In this document: in pieces, positions 1 through 8,141 of the stretch | Layout of the letters: the number at the start of each line of letters is the position of its first letter | Numbering within the stretch: position 1 is the stretch's first letter | Assembly: GCA_027069385.1 (NCBI GenBank) | Contig: JALXER010000064.1 | Location: 1-26,671 of the forward strand | Direction: 5' to 3' | Origin: Paracoccaceae bacterium | GTDB lineage: Bacteria > Pseudomonadota > Alphaproteobacteria > Rhodobacterales > Rhodobacteraceae | DNA length: 26,671 bases | Made by a program: the position numbers and the translations under genes | Notes under the pieces: generated by a model | What the model saw: the letters and a program-made list of their open reading frames with translations, nothing else | What the model was told of the DNA's origin: nothing | Database searches by the model: none

Positions 1-1
1 C

Positions 2-523
2 GAAATCCCGCTCAACCGGCTGATTTTTGCGCTTGGCATCCGCCATGTGGGCGAAAGCTCGGCAATGCTGCTGGCGCGGACCTATGGCAACTGGGATGCC
101 TTTATCGACGCGATGCAACGCGCGCGCGACCATGACGGCGAGGCGTGGGAATACCTGAACGCGATTGACGGGGTCGGCGCGGTGATGGCCGCCTCGGTGG
201 TGGATTATTTTCACGAAAGCACCACCCGCGCGCTGGTTGACCGGCTGGTGCAGCACCTGCGCATTCAGGATGTGGCCGCACCGGCAACCGATGGCTCGCC
301 GGTCGCGGGCAAGGTGGTGGTGTTTACCGGCACGCTGGAACAGGTTTCGCGCGCCGAGGCCAAGGCCCGTGCCGAAAGTCTGGGCGCCAAGGTGTCGGGG
401 TCTGTCTCGGGCAAAACCGATATTCTGGTGGCGGGGCCGGGGGCCGGCTCCAAGCTGAAAAAGGCGCAGGCATTGGGGGTCAAAACCATGACCGAGGCCG
501 AATGGTTCGCGTTGATCACATGA
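2..523 (+). CDS. ligA: NAD-dependent DNA ligase, C-terminal part (5' end outside window)
   Basis: This is the 3' end of the NAD+-dependent DNA ligase, which seals nicks during replication and repair. The frame is open from the window edge and begins in the conserved segment around FALGIRHVGE, part of the helix-hairpin-helix region. A further hairpin (LNAIDGVGAVMAASV) follows, then a C-terminal BRCT domain starting near GKVVVFTGTLEQVSR and ending with the typical MTEAEWFALI. The adenylation and OB domains must lie to the left. The stop codon TGA overlaps the ATG of recG in an ATGA arrangement, so the two genes are probably translationally coupled. The identification is secure; only the length and start cannot be judged. 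Confidence 0.95.
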   Translation, partial: EIPLNRLIFALGIRHVGESSAMLLARTYGNWDAFIDAMQRARDHDGEAWEYLNAIDGVGAVMAASVVDYFHESTTRALVDRLVQHLRIQDVAAPATDGSPVAGKVVVFTGTLEQVSRAEAKARAESLGAKVSGSVSGKTDILVAGPGAGSKLKKAQALGVKTMTEAEWFALIT

Positions 524-2610
524 GCAACACGCGCCCCGAAATCCTGTTTCCGCTATTCGCCAGCCTGACCTCGCTGGACGGGATCGGCCCGAAAACCGCC
601 GATAACCTGACGCGTGGCGGGTTCGAGCGCCCCAAGGACCTGCTGTTCAACCTGCCGCATTCGGGCATTGACCGGCGCTTGCGCCCGACCATCAACGGGC
701 TGGAATTTCCGCAGGTGGTGACGGTCGAGGTCGAGGTAGGGTTGCACAAGCCCAGCCGCGGGCGCGGCCCGTATCGGGTTATGGTGCGCGATGCGCAAAC
801 CGAATTCCAACTGGTGTTTTTTCGCGCGCACGAGGACTGGATCACCAAAATCCTGCCCGCCAACCAGCGCCGGATTGTCTCGGGCAAGGTCGAATTGTTC
901 GACGGCATGGCGCAAATGTCGCATCCCGACCATATCCTGCGCCCTGATGAGGCCGAAGCCCTGCCGCTATTTGAACCGGTCTATCCGCTCTGCGCCGGTA
1001 TCACGCAAAAACTGATGTTTCGCGGGGTGCATTCGGCGCTGGATAATGCGCCGGAACTGGATGAATGGATCGACAAAAGCCTGCTGAAATCCCGTAACTG
1101 GCCGGGCTGGCATACGGCCCTGACCACGGCGCACCAGCCCGAAAAGATCGCCGATCTGGCCGCCAGCACACCGGCGCGCGAACGCCTTGCCTATGACGAG
1201 CTTTTGGCCCACCAGATGACCCTTGCACTGGCCCGCGCAAGGCTGAAAAAGGCACGGGGGATCAAGACCGAAGGCGATGGAAGTTTGGCCCGTAGGGTGC
1301 TGAAATCATTCCCTTATACCCCCACCAACGCCCAGACCCGCGCCATCGCCGAAATCACCGCCGACATGGCCGCCGCCACCCGCATGAACCGGCTGTTGCA
1401 AGGCGATGTCGGGGCGGGCAAAACGCTGGTGGCGATGCTGTCCATGTGTGCGGCGGTCGAAGCGGGCGGGCAGGCGGCCTTGATGGCACCCACCGGCATT
1501 CTGGCGCAGCAGCACATGGAAAGCCTGGCCGAAATGGCCTCGGCGGCGGGTATCCGCATGGTCAAGCTGACTGGTCAGGACAAGGGCAAGGCGCGCGAGC
1601 AAAAGCTGATTGCGCTGGCCGCCGGAGAGGTCGATATTCTGGTCGGCACCCATGCGCTTTTTCAAAAAGACGTGGTTTTCAAGGACTTGCGCCTTGCGGT
1701 GATCGATGAACAACACCGGTTCGGGGTACGCGAACGGATGCAACTGGGCGAAAAGGGGCAGGCGGTCGATATTCTGGTCATGACCGCCACGCCGATTCCG
1801 CGCTCGCTGGCACTGTCGCATTTTGGCGATATGGACCTGTCGGTGCTGGACGAAAAGCCGCCCGGGCGCAAGGAAATCGACACGATTCTGGTATCCTCGG
1901 GCCGCATGGAGGAGGTGATCACCCGCCTTGCCAACGCGATTGCCGAGGGGCGGCAGGTTTACTGGGTGTGCCCGCTGGTCGAGGAATCCGAAACGCTGGA
2001 CCTGACCGCCGCCGAGGAACGCCACCGCGTTTTGCGCCTTGCGCTGGGGGAATCGCGGGTCGGGCTGGTGCACGGGCGCTTGCCCGACGCGGAAAAGGCG
2101 CAGGCCATGGCGGATTTCAGCAGCGGTAAAACCCGCGCGCTGGTTGCAACCACGGTGATCGAGGTCGGGGTTGATGTGCCCAACGCAACCATCATGGTGA
2201 TCGAGGGCGCGCAGCGTTTCGGCCTGTCGCAACTGCACCAGTTGCGCGGCCGGGTCGGGCGCGGCGATGTGGCCTCTACCTGCTTGCTGATGTACGACCC
2301 GCCGCTGGGCGAAACCGCCATGGCGCGGCTGAAAGTCATGCGTGAAACCAATGACGGGTTCAAAATTGCCGACGAAGACCTGCGTCTGCGCGGGGCGGGG
2401 GATTTGCTCGGGGTCAAGCAATCGGGCCTGCCGGTGTTTCGCATTGCCGATGTCGAAAGCCAGGCTCCGCTGATGAAAATAGCGCAGGATGACGCGCGCC
2501 TGCTGCTGCATTCCGACCCTGGCCTGAACAGCGCCCGCGGTCAGGCGATGCGCGCATTGCTGTATCTGATGGACAGGGATCGGGCGATCGGGATGCTAAA
2601 GATCGGCTAG
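520..2610 (+). CDS. recG: ATP-dependent DNA helicase RecG
   Basis: RecG remodels stalled replication forks and branch-migrates Holliday junctions. The 696-residue protein has the N-terminal wedge/OB region, then a superfamily 2 helicase core: Walker A GDVGAGKT at about residue 295, DEQH box (DEQHRFGV) at about 396, motif III TATPIPRS, and the C-terminal QLRGRVGRG arginine-finger motif. Length matches the family. I chose ATG at 520, which overlaps the ligA stop as ATGA and gives MSNTRPEIL; an in-frame ATG at 502 would add six residues inside ligA. The last 15 bases overlap the end of the convergent SGNH-like gene. Confidence 0.96.
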   Translation: MSNTRPEILFPLFASLTSLDGIGPKTADNLTRGGFERPKDLLFNLPHSGIDRRLRPTINGLEFPQVVTVEVEVGLHKPSRGRGPYRVMVRDAQTEFQLVFFRAHEDWITKILPANQRRIVSGKVELFDGMAQMSHPDHILRPDEAEALPLFEPVYPLCAGITQKLMFRGVHSALDNAPELDEWIDKSLLKSRNWPGWHTALTTAHQPEKIADLAASTPARERLAYDELLAHQMTLALARARLKKARGIKTEGDGSLARRVLKSFPYTPTNAQTRAIAEITADMAAATRMNRLLQGDVGAGKTLVAMLSMCAAVEAGGQAALMAPTGILAQQHMESLAEMASAAGIRMVKLTGQDKGKAREQKLIALAAGEVDILVGTHALFQKDVVFKDLRLAVIDEQHRFGVRERMQLGEKGQAVDILVMTATPIPRSLALSHFGDMDLSVLDEKPPGRKEIDTILVSSGRMEEVITRLANAIAEGRQVYWVCPLVEESETLDLTAAEERHRVLRLALGESRVGLVHGRLPDAEKAQAMADFSSGKTRALVATTVIEVGVDVPNATIMVIEGAQRFGLSQLHQLRGRVGRGDVASTCLLMYDPPLGETAMARLKVMRETNDGFKIADEDLRLRGAGDLLGVKQSGLPVFRIADVESQAPLMKIAQDDARLLLHSDPGLNSARGQAMRALLYLMDRDRAIGMLKIG

Positions 2611-3285
2611 GGCGGTTTTAAGCATGGATTCAAGCCAGAGCTTGCCAAACGCGTCATCCATGTGCTTTCCGTCCATCTTTTTGTTATTCTGCCCATAGCC
2701 GCGGGCGAAACGAACCCGGGTATTTTTGCCGTTCACGATGGTTTCAAGCGGCTGTGCCAACAGGGTTATCCGGTCGGGGTTGAAAACCAGTTCGTTGGAC
2801 AAGGCAATAAACCGCACATAATTTTCGGGGGCCTGGTCATTGAGCTTTTTCGAGGCAACCAGCGGGTTGTGGCCGACATAGACCGGTTTGGAGGTAATCG
2901 AGACAAGACGCCGTGCCAGAACGGTCAACGGTGCCTGTTCCCAAAAATCGCGGATGGCCTGCGCGCGCGCCGCGCCTGAATAGGCATCGCGCATCACCCC
3001 TACCATTTTGGTAACATCTTTGCTTAGGCCCATGACCAGAAACAGGTCGTATTGTTCGGGGTCGATTTTCGTTAACCCGTTGGACGACTTGCCTATTTCC
3101 CGCAACAATTTGGCGTTGCCCGGCAAAGGCCGCAAGGTATTGTTAACGGCTTCCAGTTTAAGGGTTTGTCCCTGACTGGCCGAAAAAAAGGTGATCTCAA
3201 GCCTCGGATTACCGGTTCCGGCTTTGACAGAACCACGTTTCAGCGCCACCGTATGAGAGTTGCCAATGATGCACAGGCGTTTCAT
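2596..3285 (-). CDS. SGNH-hydrolase-like protein of unknown substrate
   Basis: This 229-residue protein has no recognisable signal peptide. What suggests an SGNH/GDSL-like fold is GNSH at residues 8-11, directly after a hydrophobic beta strand (LCIIGNSH, block I with Ser10 as possible nucleophile), and DGKH at 205-208 near the C terminus, matching the Asp-x-x-His of block V. A GHNP segment lies in between. The start ATG at 3285 is one base after the stop of the GSCFA gene, so the two are almost certainly co-transcribed and coupled; the open frame extends further upstream only inside that gene. Both genes have lower GC than their neighbours. Possible roles are modification of surface polysaccharide or another O-acyl group, but the substrate cannot be read from the sequence. 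Confidence 0.7.
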   Translation of the reverse strand: MKRLCIIGNSHTVALKRGSVKAGTGNPRLEITFFSASQGQTLKLEAVNNTLRPLPGNAKLLREIGKSSNGLTKIDPEQYDLFLVMGLSKDVTKMVGVMRDAYSGAARAQAIRDFWEQAPLTVLARRLVSITSKPVYVGHNPLVASKKLNDQAPENYVRFIALSNELVFNPDRITLLAQPLETIVNGKNTRVRFARGYGQNNKKMDGKHMDDAFGKLWLESMLKTALADL

Positions 3286-3286
3286 C

Positions 3287-4345
3287 TTATCCGAAGGCCC
3301 CCAGAATTTCTTCGTCGCAGACGGTGCCGTCATCATCGCGCACAGACGGGTCATTCGGTTTTTTTCGGGATTTTTTGCCCGACGGCTTGCCGAATTTATC
3401 GTTCTGGCGGGCAAAAAAGCTGCTCATCACAAATTCAACCCCTTTCGAGGTTACAGAGCGTTGGTCGGATTCAAAAAACCGCCCCTTGAATACGGGGCTG
3501 TTGATGATTTCGTAGGACGGGAAATAGTCAACATCGTCATATTCGAGCGCAAATTGCCCCGCCACGGCCCGAAGGATCGATTTGGAATGCATGGTCGCAA
3601 CCAGCACATGGGCATCGCTGGCCGTGGCGATCAGCGGAACCGGAGAAACCGTAAGGATAATTTTGATTTCGGGGTTGATCCGGCGCAAACGGGTTAGCGC
3701 CGATTTCAGGCTTTCACTAACCGAGGCATAGTCCATATTGTCAAACCGGTGAATCGCCGGATCAAAGCTGCCTGCGGCGGTGCCGGGGCAGATAGAATAC
3801 TCGTAGTATTCGGCGCTGTTCACCCAGCGTTCGGTCAGCCCCAGCGTAAAGACAAAAAATCGGGCCTTGGAAATGCTTTTGTGAAACGCGCGGATCGTGG
3901 TGTCGCGGGCGCTTCGCATTTCGGCCAGACTGGCAAAACCGTCGGGTTCAACCCTTGGCCGGAACGGGTCAAAAAACCGGCCGTTTTTCTGCCAGACCTC
4001 ATCAGGGGTATGGTCCGGATCCATCGCCCATCCGGCCCATTGGTTCAGCAGCGAGGGGGTATAGATATTGGTGGTGCGGCTGGAAAACAGGTTATAGCCG
4101 AACTTCTTTTTGTTTTCCTTGGTCATTCCGAACGGGGCCGGTTCGCTCCGAAACCAGGTATAGCCCCTTTTTATCAGCGCGTTGCCGATATGCTGGGCAA
4201 AGCAGGACCCGTAGGTAGAAACGCGATCATCGGGCAGGATTTGAAACTTGGGATCCCAAAGGCCGTTGATTTTCGCCGGTTTGAGCGACGCGACACTGCT
4301 TTTCCAAAAGGAACAGGCAGGAAGGGACATATATGGATGCTTCAT
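3287..4345 (-). CDS. GSCFA-domain protein
   Basis: The 352-residue product carries the motif that names the GSCFA family: YGSCFAQHIGNAL, with GSCFA at residues 46-50. Other parts fitting the family are FTLGLTERW, VSPVPL and MHSKSILRA. GSCFA proteins are distantly related to SGNH hydrolases and have no established function. The C-terminal 30-40 residues are a charged, lysine-rich then acidic tail. The start at 4345 follows a TGAGG/GAGGGG ribosome-binding site; an in-frame ATG 15 bases further in is an alternative. It is the first gene of a two-gene unit with the SGNH-like gene, lying between tRNA-Glu and recG, with GC near 50 percent. Pairing of two SGNH-superfamily proteins suggests a joint substrate; this is inference. 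Confidence 0.85.
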   Translation of the reverse strand: MKHPYMSLPACSFWKSSVASLKPAKINGLWDPKFQILPDDRVSTYGSCFAQHIGNALIKRGYTWFRSEPAPFGMTKENKKKFGYNLFSSRTTNIYTPSLLNQWAGWAMDPDHTPDEVWQKNGRFFDPFRPRVEPDGFASLAEMRSARDTTIRAFHKSISKARFFVFTLGLTERWVNSAEYYEYSICPGTAAGSFDPAIHRFDNMDYASVSESLKSALTRLRRINPEIKIILTVSPVPLIATASDAHVLVATMHSKSILRAVAGQFALEYDDVDYFPSYEIINSPVFKGRFFESDQRSVTSKGVEFVMSSFFARQNDKFGKPSGKKSRKKPNDPSVRDDDGTVCDEEILGAFG

Positions 4346-4457
4346 AGCCCCTCACATTGAAAAAAACCGAAAACAGGAATGACATCCGATGCATACCGCC
4401 TGACAGGGGGCGCCTATATCACAATAACCACTGTAACGGTTCGGAGGGGAAAAGCAA

Positions 4458-4532
4458 TGGTACGCCCTAGGGGAGTCGAACCCCTCTTTTCAGGTTGAAA
4501 ACCTGACGTCCTAACCGATAGACGAAGGGCGC
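4458..4532 (-). tRNA. tRNA-Glu (anticodon UUC)
   Basis: On the minus strand the sequence folds as a tRNA: acceptor GCGCCCT pairs with AGGGCGT (first pair G-U), the D-arm contains CGGTTAGGA, the anticodon stem TCAGG/CCTGA encloses loop TTTTCAA with anticodon TTC, and the T-arm is GAGGGG-TTCGACT-CCCCT. A discriminator A (4461) and an encoded CCA (4458-4460) follow. The UUC anticodon reads glutamate codons. A well-spaced promoter lies just upstream. Confidence 0.95.
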
Positions 4533-4550
4533 ATCTTGCTCTGTGCGGAC

Positions 4551-4579
4551 TATTTAGGGGGCAACGCGCTTGGGTGCAA
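4551..4579 (-). promoter_or_regulatory. Probable housekeeping-sigma promoter of tRNA-Glu
   Basis: Reading leftward, TTGCAC (4579-4574) and TAAATA (4556-4551) are separated by exactly 17 bases, close to the -35 and -10 consensus. The -10 ends 18 bases before the first tRNA base (4532), leaving room for a short 5' leader. It lies in the gap after aroQ, so the tRNA need not depend on readthrough from the hom-aroQ operon. Confidence 0.6.
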
Positions 4580-4603
4580 GCCATTTTTCACGCTTTGCGA
4601 AAA

Positions 4604-5050
4604 TTATTTGGCGGCGTCCAGACGGGCCTTGATGGCACGCAGCGCCAGCGGATAGCCCGCCGCCCCCAAGCCGCAGATCATCCCGAATGCCACCTTGGAG
4701 ATGTAAGAGGTATGGCGAAAGGTTTCGCGCTGGTGGATGTTGGAAAGGTGCAGTTCCAGCACCGGCGTATCGATCGAGCCGATCGCATCCATGATCGCAA
4801 CCGAGGTATGCGTATAAGCACCGGCATTCAGGATAATGCCGTCAAAGCTGTGGCGGGCATCTTGAATCCAGTCCACCAGCTCGCCCTCGTGGTTGCTTTG
4901 GCGAAAATCGATCATCAGGCCCAGTTCGGCGGCGGTATCGGTGCAGCTTTGGTGGATATCGGTCAGCGAGGTATGGCCGTAAACCTCGGGCTGGCGGGTG
5001 CCGAGCAGATTCAGGTTGGGGCCGTTCAGAATAAGAATGCGCGTGGTCAT
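4604..5050 (-). CDS. aroQ: Type II 3-dehydroquinate dehydratase
   Basis: This enzyme converts 3-dehydroquinate to 3-dehydroshikimate in the cytoplasmic shikimate pathway for aromatic amino acids. The 148-residue length is typical of the type II dodecameric family. Visible motifs are ILNGPNLNLLG at 7-17, the flexible loop with Arg19 and catalytic Tyr24 (RQPEVYG), SNHEGELVDWI at 52-62, the substrate-binding LNAGAYTHTS with Asn75, and HLSNIHQRE with catalytic His101 and Arg108. An AAAAGG ribosome-binding site precedes the ATG. It is 30 bases downstream of recJ on the same strand and probably the last gene of the hom-glpX-recJ operon. Confidence 0.96.
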   Translation of the reverse strand: MTTRILILNGPNLNLLGTRQPEVYGHTSLTDIHQSCTDTAAELGLMIDFRQSNHEGELVDWIQDARHSFDGIILNAGAYTHTSVAIMDAIGSIDTPVLELHLSNIHQRETFRHTSYISKVAFGMICGLGAAGYPLALRAIKARLDAAK

Positions 5051-5080
5051 GGCGGGGCCTTTTTGCTGGTTTGCGCCAGC

Positions 5081-6832
5081 TTACCCGACCAAAGCCGCGT
5101 CTTCCAGTTGCAATTTTGCTTTGCGCCGGCCACCCCATTCGTCGACCTCCAGCCGGCCGGCAAAATGGAAAGGCGCGCCGCTATGATTGAGCAGGGCAGG
5201 GCCGAGTGCGGTTTCAAAGGCACGAAAGGCAATCACATCCAGCCGCCCGCCGCCATTGTCGATGGTCAGGCGCAGATGCGATTCGCCTGCCGGTTTGGCA
5301 AATTTGATCAGGGCCGAGGGGATCACGAAACGCGGCGCGGGGGAAGCGGCACCAAACGGGCCAACCTGTTGCAATTGCTCGATCAATTCAACCGTTGCCG
5401 CGCCGCTGCCCAGCACGCCGTCTACCTTTAGATCGGCCGCGCCCAGCCGGTCGGCCCCCTGTTTGGCCAGCCGTTCGGACAGGGCCTGCATGGCGGGTTC
5501 TATGGCGTCTTCGGGCACGGTCAGCCCCGCCGCCATGGCATGGCCGCCGCCCTTGCTGATCTGCCCGCCGCGCATCAGGGCCGCCACCGCAACCCCCAGA
5601 TCGATGCCCGTAACCGAGCGCCCCGAGCCAAGTCCGACCCCGTCATTCACCCCGATCACCACCGCGGGGCGGTTGTATTTTTCCTTGAGGCGCGAAGCCA
5701 CAATGCCCACAACCCCCGGGTGCCAGCCTTGCCCCGCGGCCCAGACCAGCGGGCCGGTGGTGTCGCGGGTCTCGACCTGAAGCAGCGCTTCGGCCTGAAC
5801 CTGCGCCTCTATCTCGCGACGGGTTTTGTTCAGATCATCCAGTTGCGCGGCCAGATCGCGGGCCTGAACCGGATCGGAGCAGGCCAGCAGGCGCGCGCCA
5901 AGGTCCGATTTGCCAACCCGCCCGCCTGCATTCAGGCGCGGCCCCAGCAGAAAACCCAGATGAAAGGCCGACGGGGTGGATTTCATTCCGGCCACATCGG
6001 CCAGCGCCACCAGACCGGCATGTTTGCGCCTCGCCATTACCGCCAGCCCCTGCCGCACCAGCGCACGGTTAAACCCGACCAGCGGCGCGACATCGGCAAC
6101 GGTGCCCAGCGCCACAAGGTCAAGCAACGGCAGCAGCGGCGGTTCGGGCAGGTTTTGGGCGCGCAACAGGCGATTGGCAGCGGCCAGCGCCATGAACACC
6201 ACGCCGGCGGCGCAAAGATAGGTGTATTCGCTGGTTTCATCCTGCCGGTTCGGGTTGACCACGGCCAGCGCGGGGGGCAGGGTTTCATCGGCCTGATGGT
6301 GGTCAAGGACGATCACATCGGCTCCGGCCTGGTTGGCCACGGCGATTGGCCCGTGCGCAAGGGTGCCGCAATCGACACAGATCACCAGATCATGCGATTC
6401 GCCCAGCATTTTCATGGCCGTATCGTTGGGGCCATAGCCTTCGGTCAGCCGGTCGGGCACATAAAGGGTGGCGCGTAGCCCCTGCGCATTCAACCAGTTT
6501 TGCAGCAATGCGGAAGAGGTGCCGCCATCCACATCGTAATCGGCAAAAATCGCGATGCGCTGCCGGTTTCTGACCGCCGCGACGATCCGGTCCGCGGCCT
6601 TGTCCATGTCCAGAAAACCCGACGGGTCGGGCATCAGGTCGCGCAGGGTCGGGTTCAGATAGGTTTGGGCCATGTCGGGGCTTACACCACGGCGCGCCAG
6701 CAGGCGGGTAACCATGTCGGGCAGGGTGGTTTGCTGGGCGATGGCCTCGGCCAGCCGCTCCACCTCGATCGAGGGGCCAACCCAGGCCCGACCGGTCAGC
6801 GAGGCGTCAACGCCCAGAAACGATGACGCCAT
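5081..6832 (-). CDS. recJ: Single-stranded-DNA-specific 5'-3' exonuclease RecJ
   Basis: RecJ degrades single-stranded DNA 5' to 3' in RecF-pathway recombination, mismatch repair and base-excision repair. The 583-residue protein belongs to the DHH phosphoesterase superfamily: ADYDVDGGTSS (metal-binding DYDVDG at 98-103), VCVDCG near 152-156 and DHH at 177-179 (VLDHHQADE). The DHHA1 region with GSGRSV and GGGHAMAAG follows, then a C-terminal OB-like region. The ATG at 6832 lies eight bases after the glpX stop with a G-rich AGGGGGCGG ribosome-binding site in the gap. Confidence 0.96.
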   Translation of the reverse strand: MASSFLGVDASLTGRAWVGPSIEVERLAEAIAQQTTLPDMVTRLLARRGVSPDMAQTYLNPTLRDLMPDPSGFLDMDKAADRIVAAVRNRQRIAIFADYDVDGGTSSALLQNWLNAQGLRATLYVPDRLTEGYGPNDTAMKMLGESHDLVICVDCGTLAHGPIAVANQAGADVIVLDHHQADETLPPALAVVNPNRQDETSEYTYLCAAGVVFMALAAANRLLRAQNLPEPPLLPLLDLVALGTVADVAPLVGFNRALVRQGLAVMARRKHAGLVALADVAGMKSTPSAFHLGFLLGPRLNAGGRVGKSDLGARLLACSDPVQARDLAAQLDDLNKTRREIEAQVQAEALLQVETRDTTGPLVWAAGQGWHPGVVGIVASRLKEKYNRPAVVIGVNDGVGLGSGRSVTGIDLGVAVAALMRGGQISKGGGHAMAAGLTVPEDAIEPAMQALSERLAKQGADRLGAADLKVDGVLGSGAATVELIEQLQQVGPFGAASPAPRFVIPSALIKFAKPAGESHLRLTIDNGGGRLDVIAFRAFETALGPALLNHSGAPFHFAGRLEVDEWGGRRKAKLQLEDAALVG

Positions 6833-6840
6833 GCCGCCCC

Positions 6841-7809
6841 CTATTGGTTGCGCTGGCGATAGAACAACCGCCGCACAGAGCCGGTGCGCGAGCGCATCAG
6901 CAGGGTTTCGGTTTCCAGATAATCCCCGACCAGACGCGCGCCCGAAACCACAGAACCGTCGGTGACGCCGGTCGCGGCAAAGATCACATCGTCGCTGACC
7001 AGCTGGTGCAGCGAATAGACCTTGTCCAGATCGGTAATGCCGGTTTTGGCGGCGCGACCGCGTTCGTCGTCATTGCGGAAAATCAGCTTGCCATACATCT
7101 GCCCGCCCATACATTTGAGCGCCGCCGCCGCCAGCACCCCTTCGGGGGCGCCGCCCTGACCCATATACATATCGATTCCGGTTTTCTCGGATTCGGCGCA
7201 ATGGATGATACCGGCCACATCGCCATCGGTAATCAGCCGGATTCGCGCGCCGGTTTCGCGCAACTCGCGAATCATTTCCTCGTGGCGGGGGCGTTCCAGC
7301 ACGCAGATCATCACCTCGGAAGGCGAGCATTTCTTGGCGTTGGCCAGCGCAATCACCCGTTGGGTCGGGGTCATGTCCAGCGTCACCACATCGGGCGCAT
7401 AGCCCGGCCCGATGGCCAGCTTTTCCATATAGGTATCGGGCGCATGCAGCATAGAGCCGCGCGGCCCCATGGCAATCACCGCCAGCGCATTGGGCATATC
7501 CTTGGCGGCAAGGGTGGTGCCCTCTAGCGGATCAAGGGCGATATCGACCTCGGGGCCGGTGCCGTTGCCGACTTCTTCGCCGATATAAAGCATCGGGGCC
7601 TCGTCGCGTTCGCCTTCGCCTATCACGATGCGCCCGCTGATATCGAGCTTGTTCAACTGGCTGCGCATGGCATCAACCGCCGCCTGATCGGCAGCCTTTT
7701 CATCGCCGGACCCCACAAGGCGCGCGCAGGCAATGGCTGCCTGTTCGGACACACGTGCAAGGCCGAGCGAAAGCATTCGGTCGGAATAGATAGATTTGTT
7801 TTCGGGCAT
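6841..7809 (-). CDS. glpX: Class II fructose-1,6-bisphosphatase
   Basis: The enzyme hydrolyses fructose-1,6-bisphosphate to fructose-6-phosphate in gluconeogenesis (and, in autotrophs, the Calvin cycle, where related enzymes also act on sedoheptulose bisphosphate). The 322-residue protein carries the metal and substrate motifs of the GlpX family: GEGERDEAP at 64-72 and the metal-binding DPLEGT at 93-98, plus GQGGAPEGVLAAAALKCMGG. The start at 7809 (MPENKSIYSD) has an AAAGG ribosome-binding site six bases upstream; the open frame continues upstream without family similarity, through the intergenic gap and into the preceding small gene. It sits between the small secreted protein gene and recJ. 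Confidence 0.95.
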   Translation of the reverse strand: MPENKSIYSDRMLSLGLARVSEQAAIACARLVGSGDEKAADQAAVDAMRSQLNKLDISGRIVIGEGERDEAPMLYIGEEVGNGTGPEVDIALDPLEGTTLAAKDMPNALAVIAMGPRGSMLHAPDTYMEKLAIGPGYAPDVVTLDMTPTQRVIALANAKKCSPSEVMICVLERPRHEEMIRELRETGARIRLITDGDVAGIIHCAESEKTGIDMYMGQGGAPEGVLAAAALKCMGGQMYGKLIFRNDDERGRAAKTGITDLDKVYSLHQLVSDDVIFAATGVTDGSVVSGARLVGDYLETETLLMRSRTGSVRRLFYRQRNQ

Positions 7810-7834
7810 TTTGGGCCTTTCCCGGTTTGGTTGG

Positions 7835-8104
7835 TTATTCTTCTGAGACTTGAAGTCCTGTATCGCTAACGGCGAAAATGTAAACCCCGGTTGCGTCATT
7901 TCCGGCGGTTTTCTGGCAGGTTACCCGGGCACCGTCATTGCCCATCGGTTCGACAAAGACCACATGGTCACAGGCAAAACCGTTCATGGTAATGGCCATT
8001 TTCAGCGAATTCGCCACATCGGCATTCACTTCGGTATTCTGGGCAAGGCCGGGGGTGGCCAGGGTCAGCGTCAGGGCAAGAGCGGAAAAAAAGGTTTTGG
8101 TCAT
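7835..8104 (-). CDS. Small secreted hypothetical protein
   Basis: The 89-residue product starts with a clear Sec signal peptide: MTKTFF, a hydrophobic run of Ala/Leu, then LATPGLAQ with likely cleavage after GLA around residue 21. The mature part of about 68 residues has two cysteines (FACDHV and VTCQKT) that could form a disulfide in the periplasm. I do not recognise a named family. An AGGA ribosome-binding site precedes the ATG. The gene lies in the gap between hom and glpX, 25 bases before glpX, so it is probably carried in the same operon; nothing in it links it to metabolism. Confidence 0.8.
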   Translation of the reverse strand: MTKTFFSALALTLTLATPGLAQNTEVNADVANSLKMAITMNGFACDHVVFVEPMGNDGARVTCQKTAGNDATGVYIFAVSDTGLQVSEE

Positions 8105-8141
8105 GGTTCGGTCCTATATTGGTTGCTTTGCCGGCATTCTA

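Noticed and set aside
1306..2511. 401-codon open frame antisense to recG
   Set aside because: It mirrors recG's third-position GC bias, has His/Gln-rich composition and no motif; recG is certain.
2596..4532. GSCFA/SGNH pair as an island integrated at the tRNA-Glu 3' end
   Set aside because: Orientation and lower GC would fit, but I found no repeat of the tRNA 3' end near the recG side and no integrase.
4581..4612. Hairpin after aroQ as an intrinsic terminator (minus strand TTTTCGC-AAA-GCGTGAAAA)
   Set aside because: The stem is AT-rich with a bulge and lacks a following T-run; too weak to annotate.
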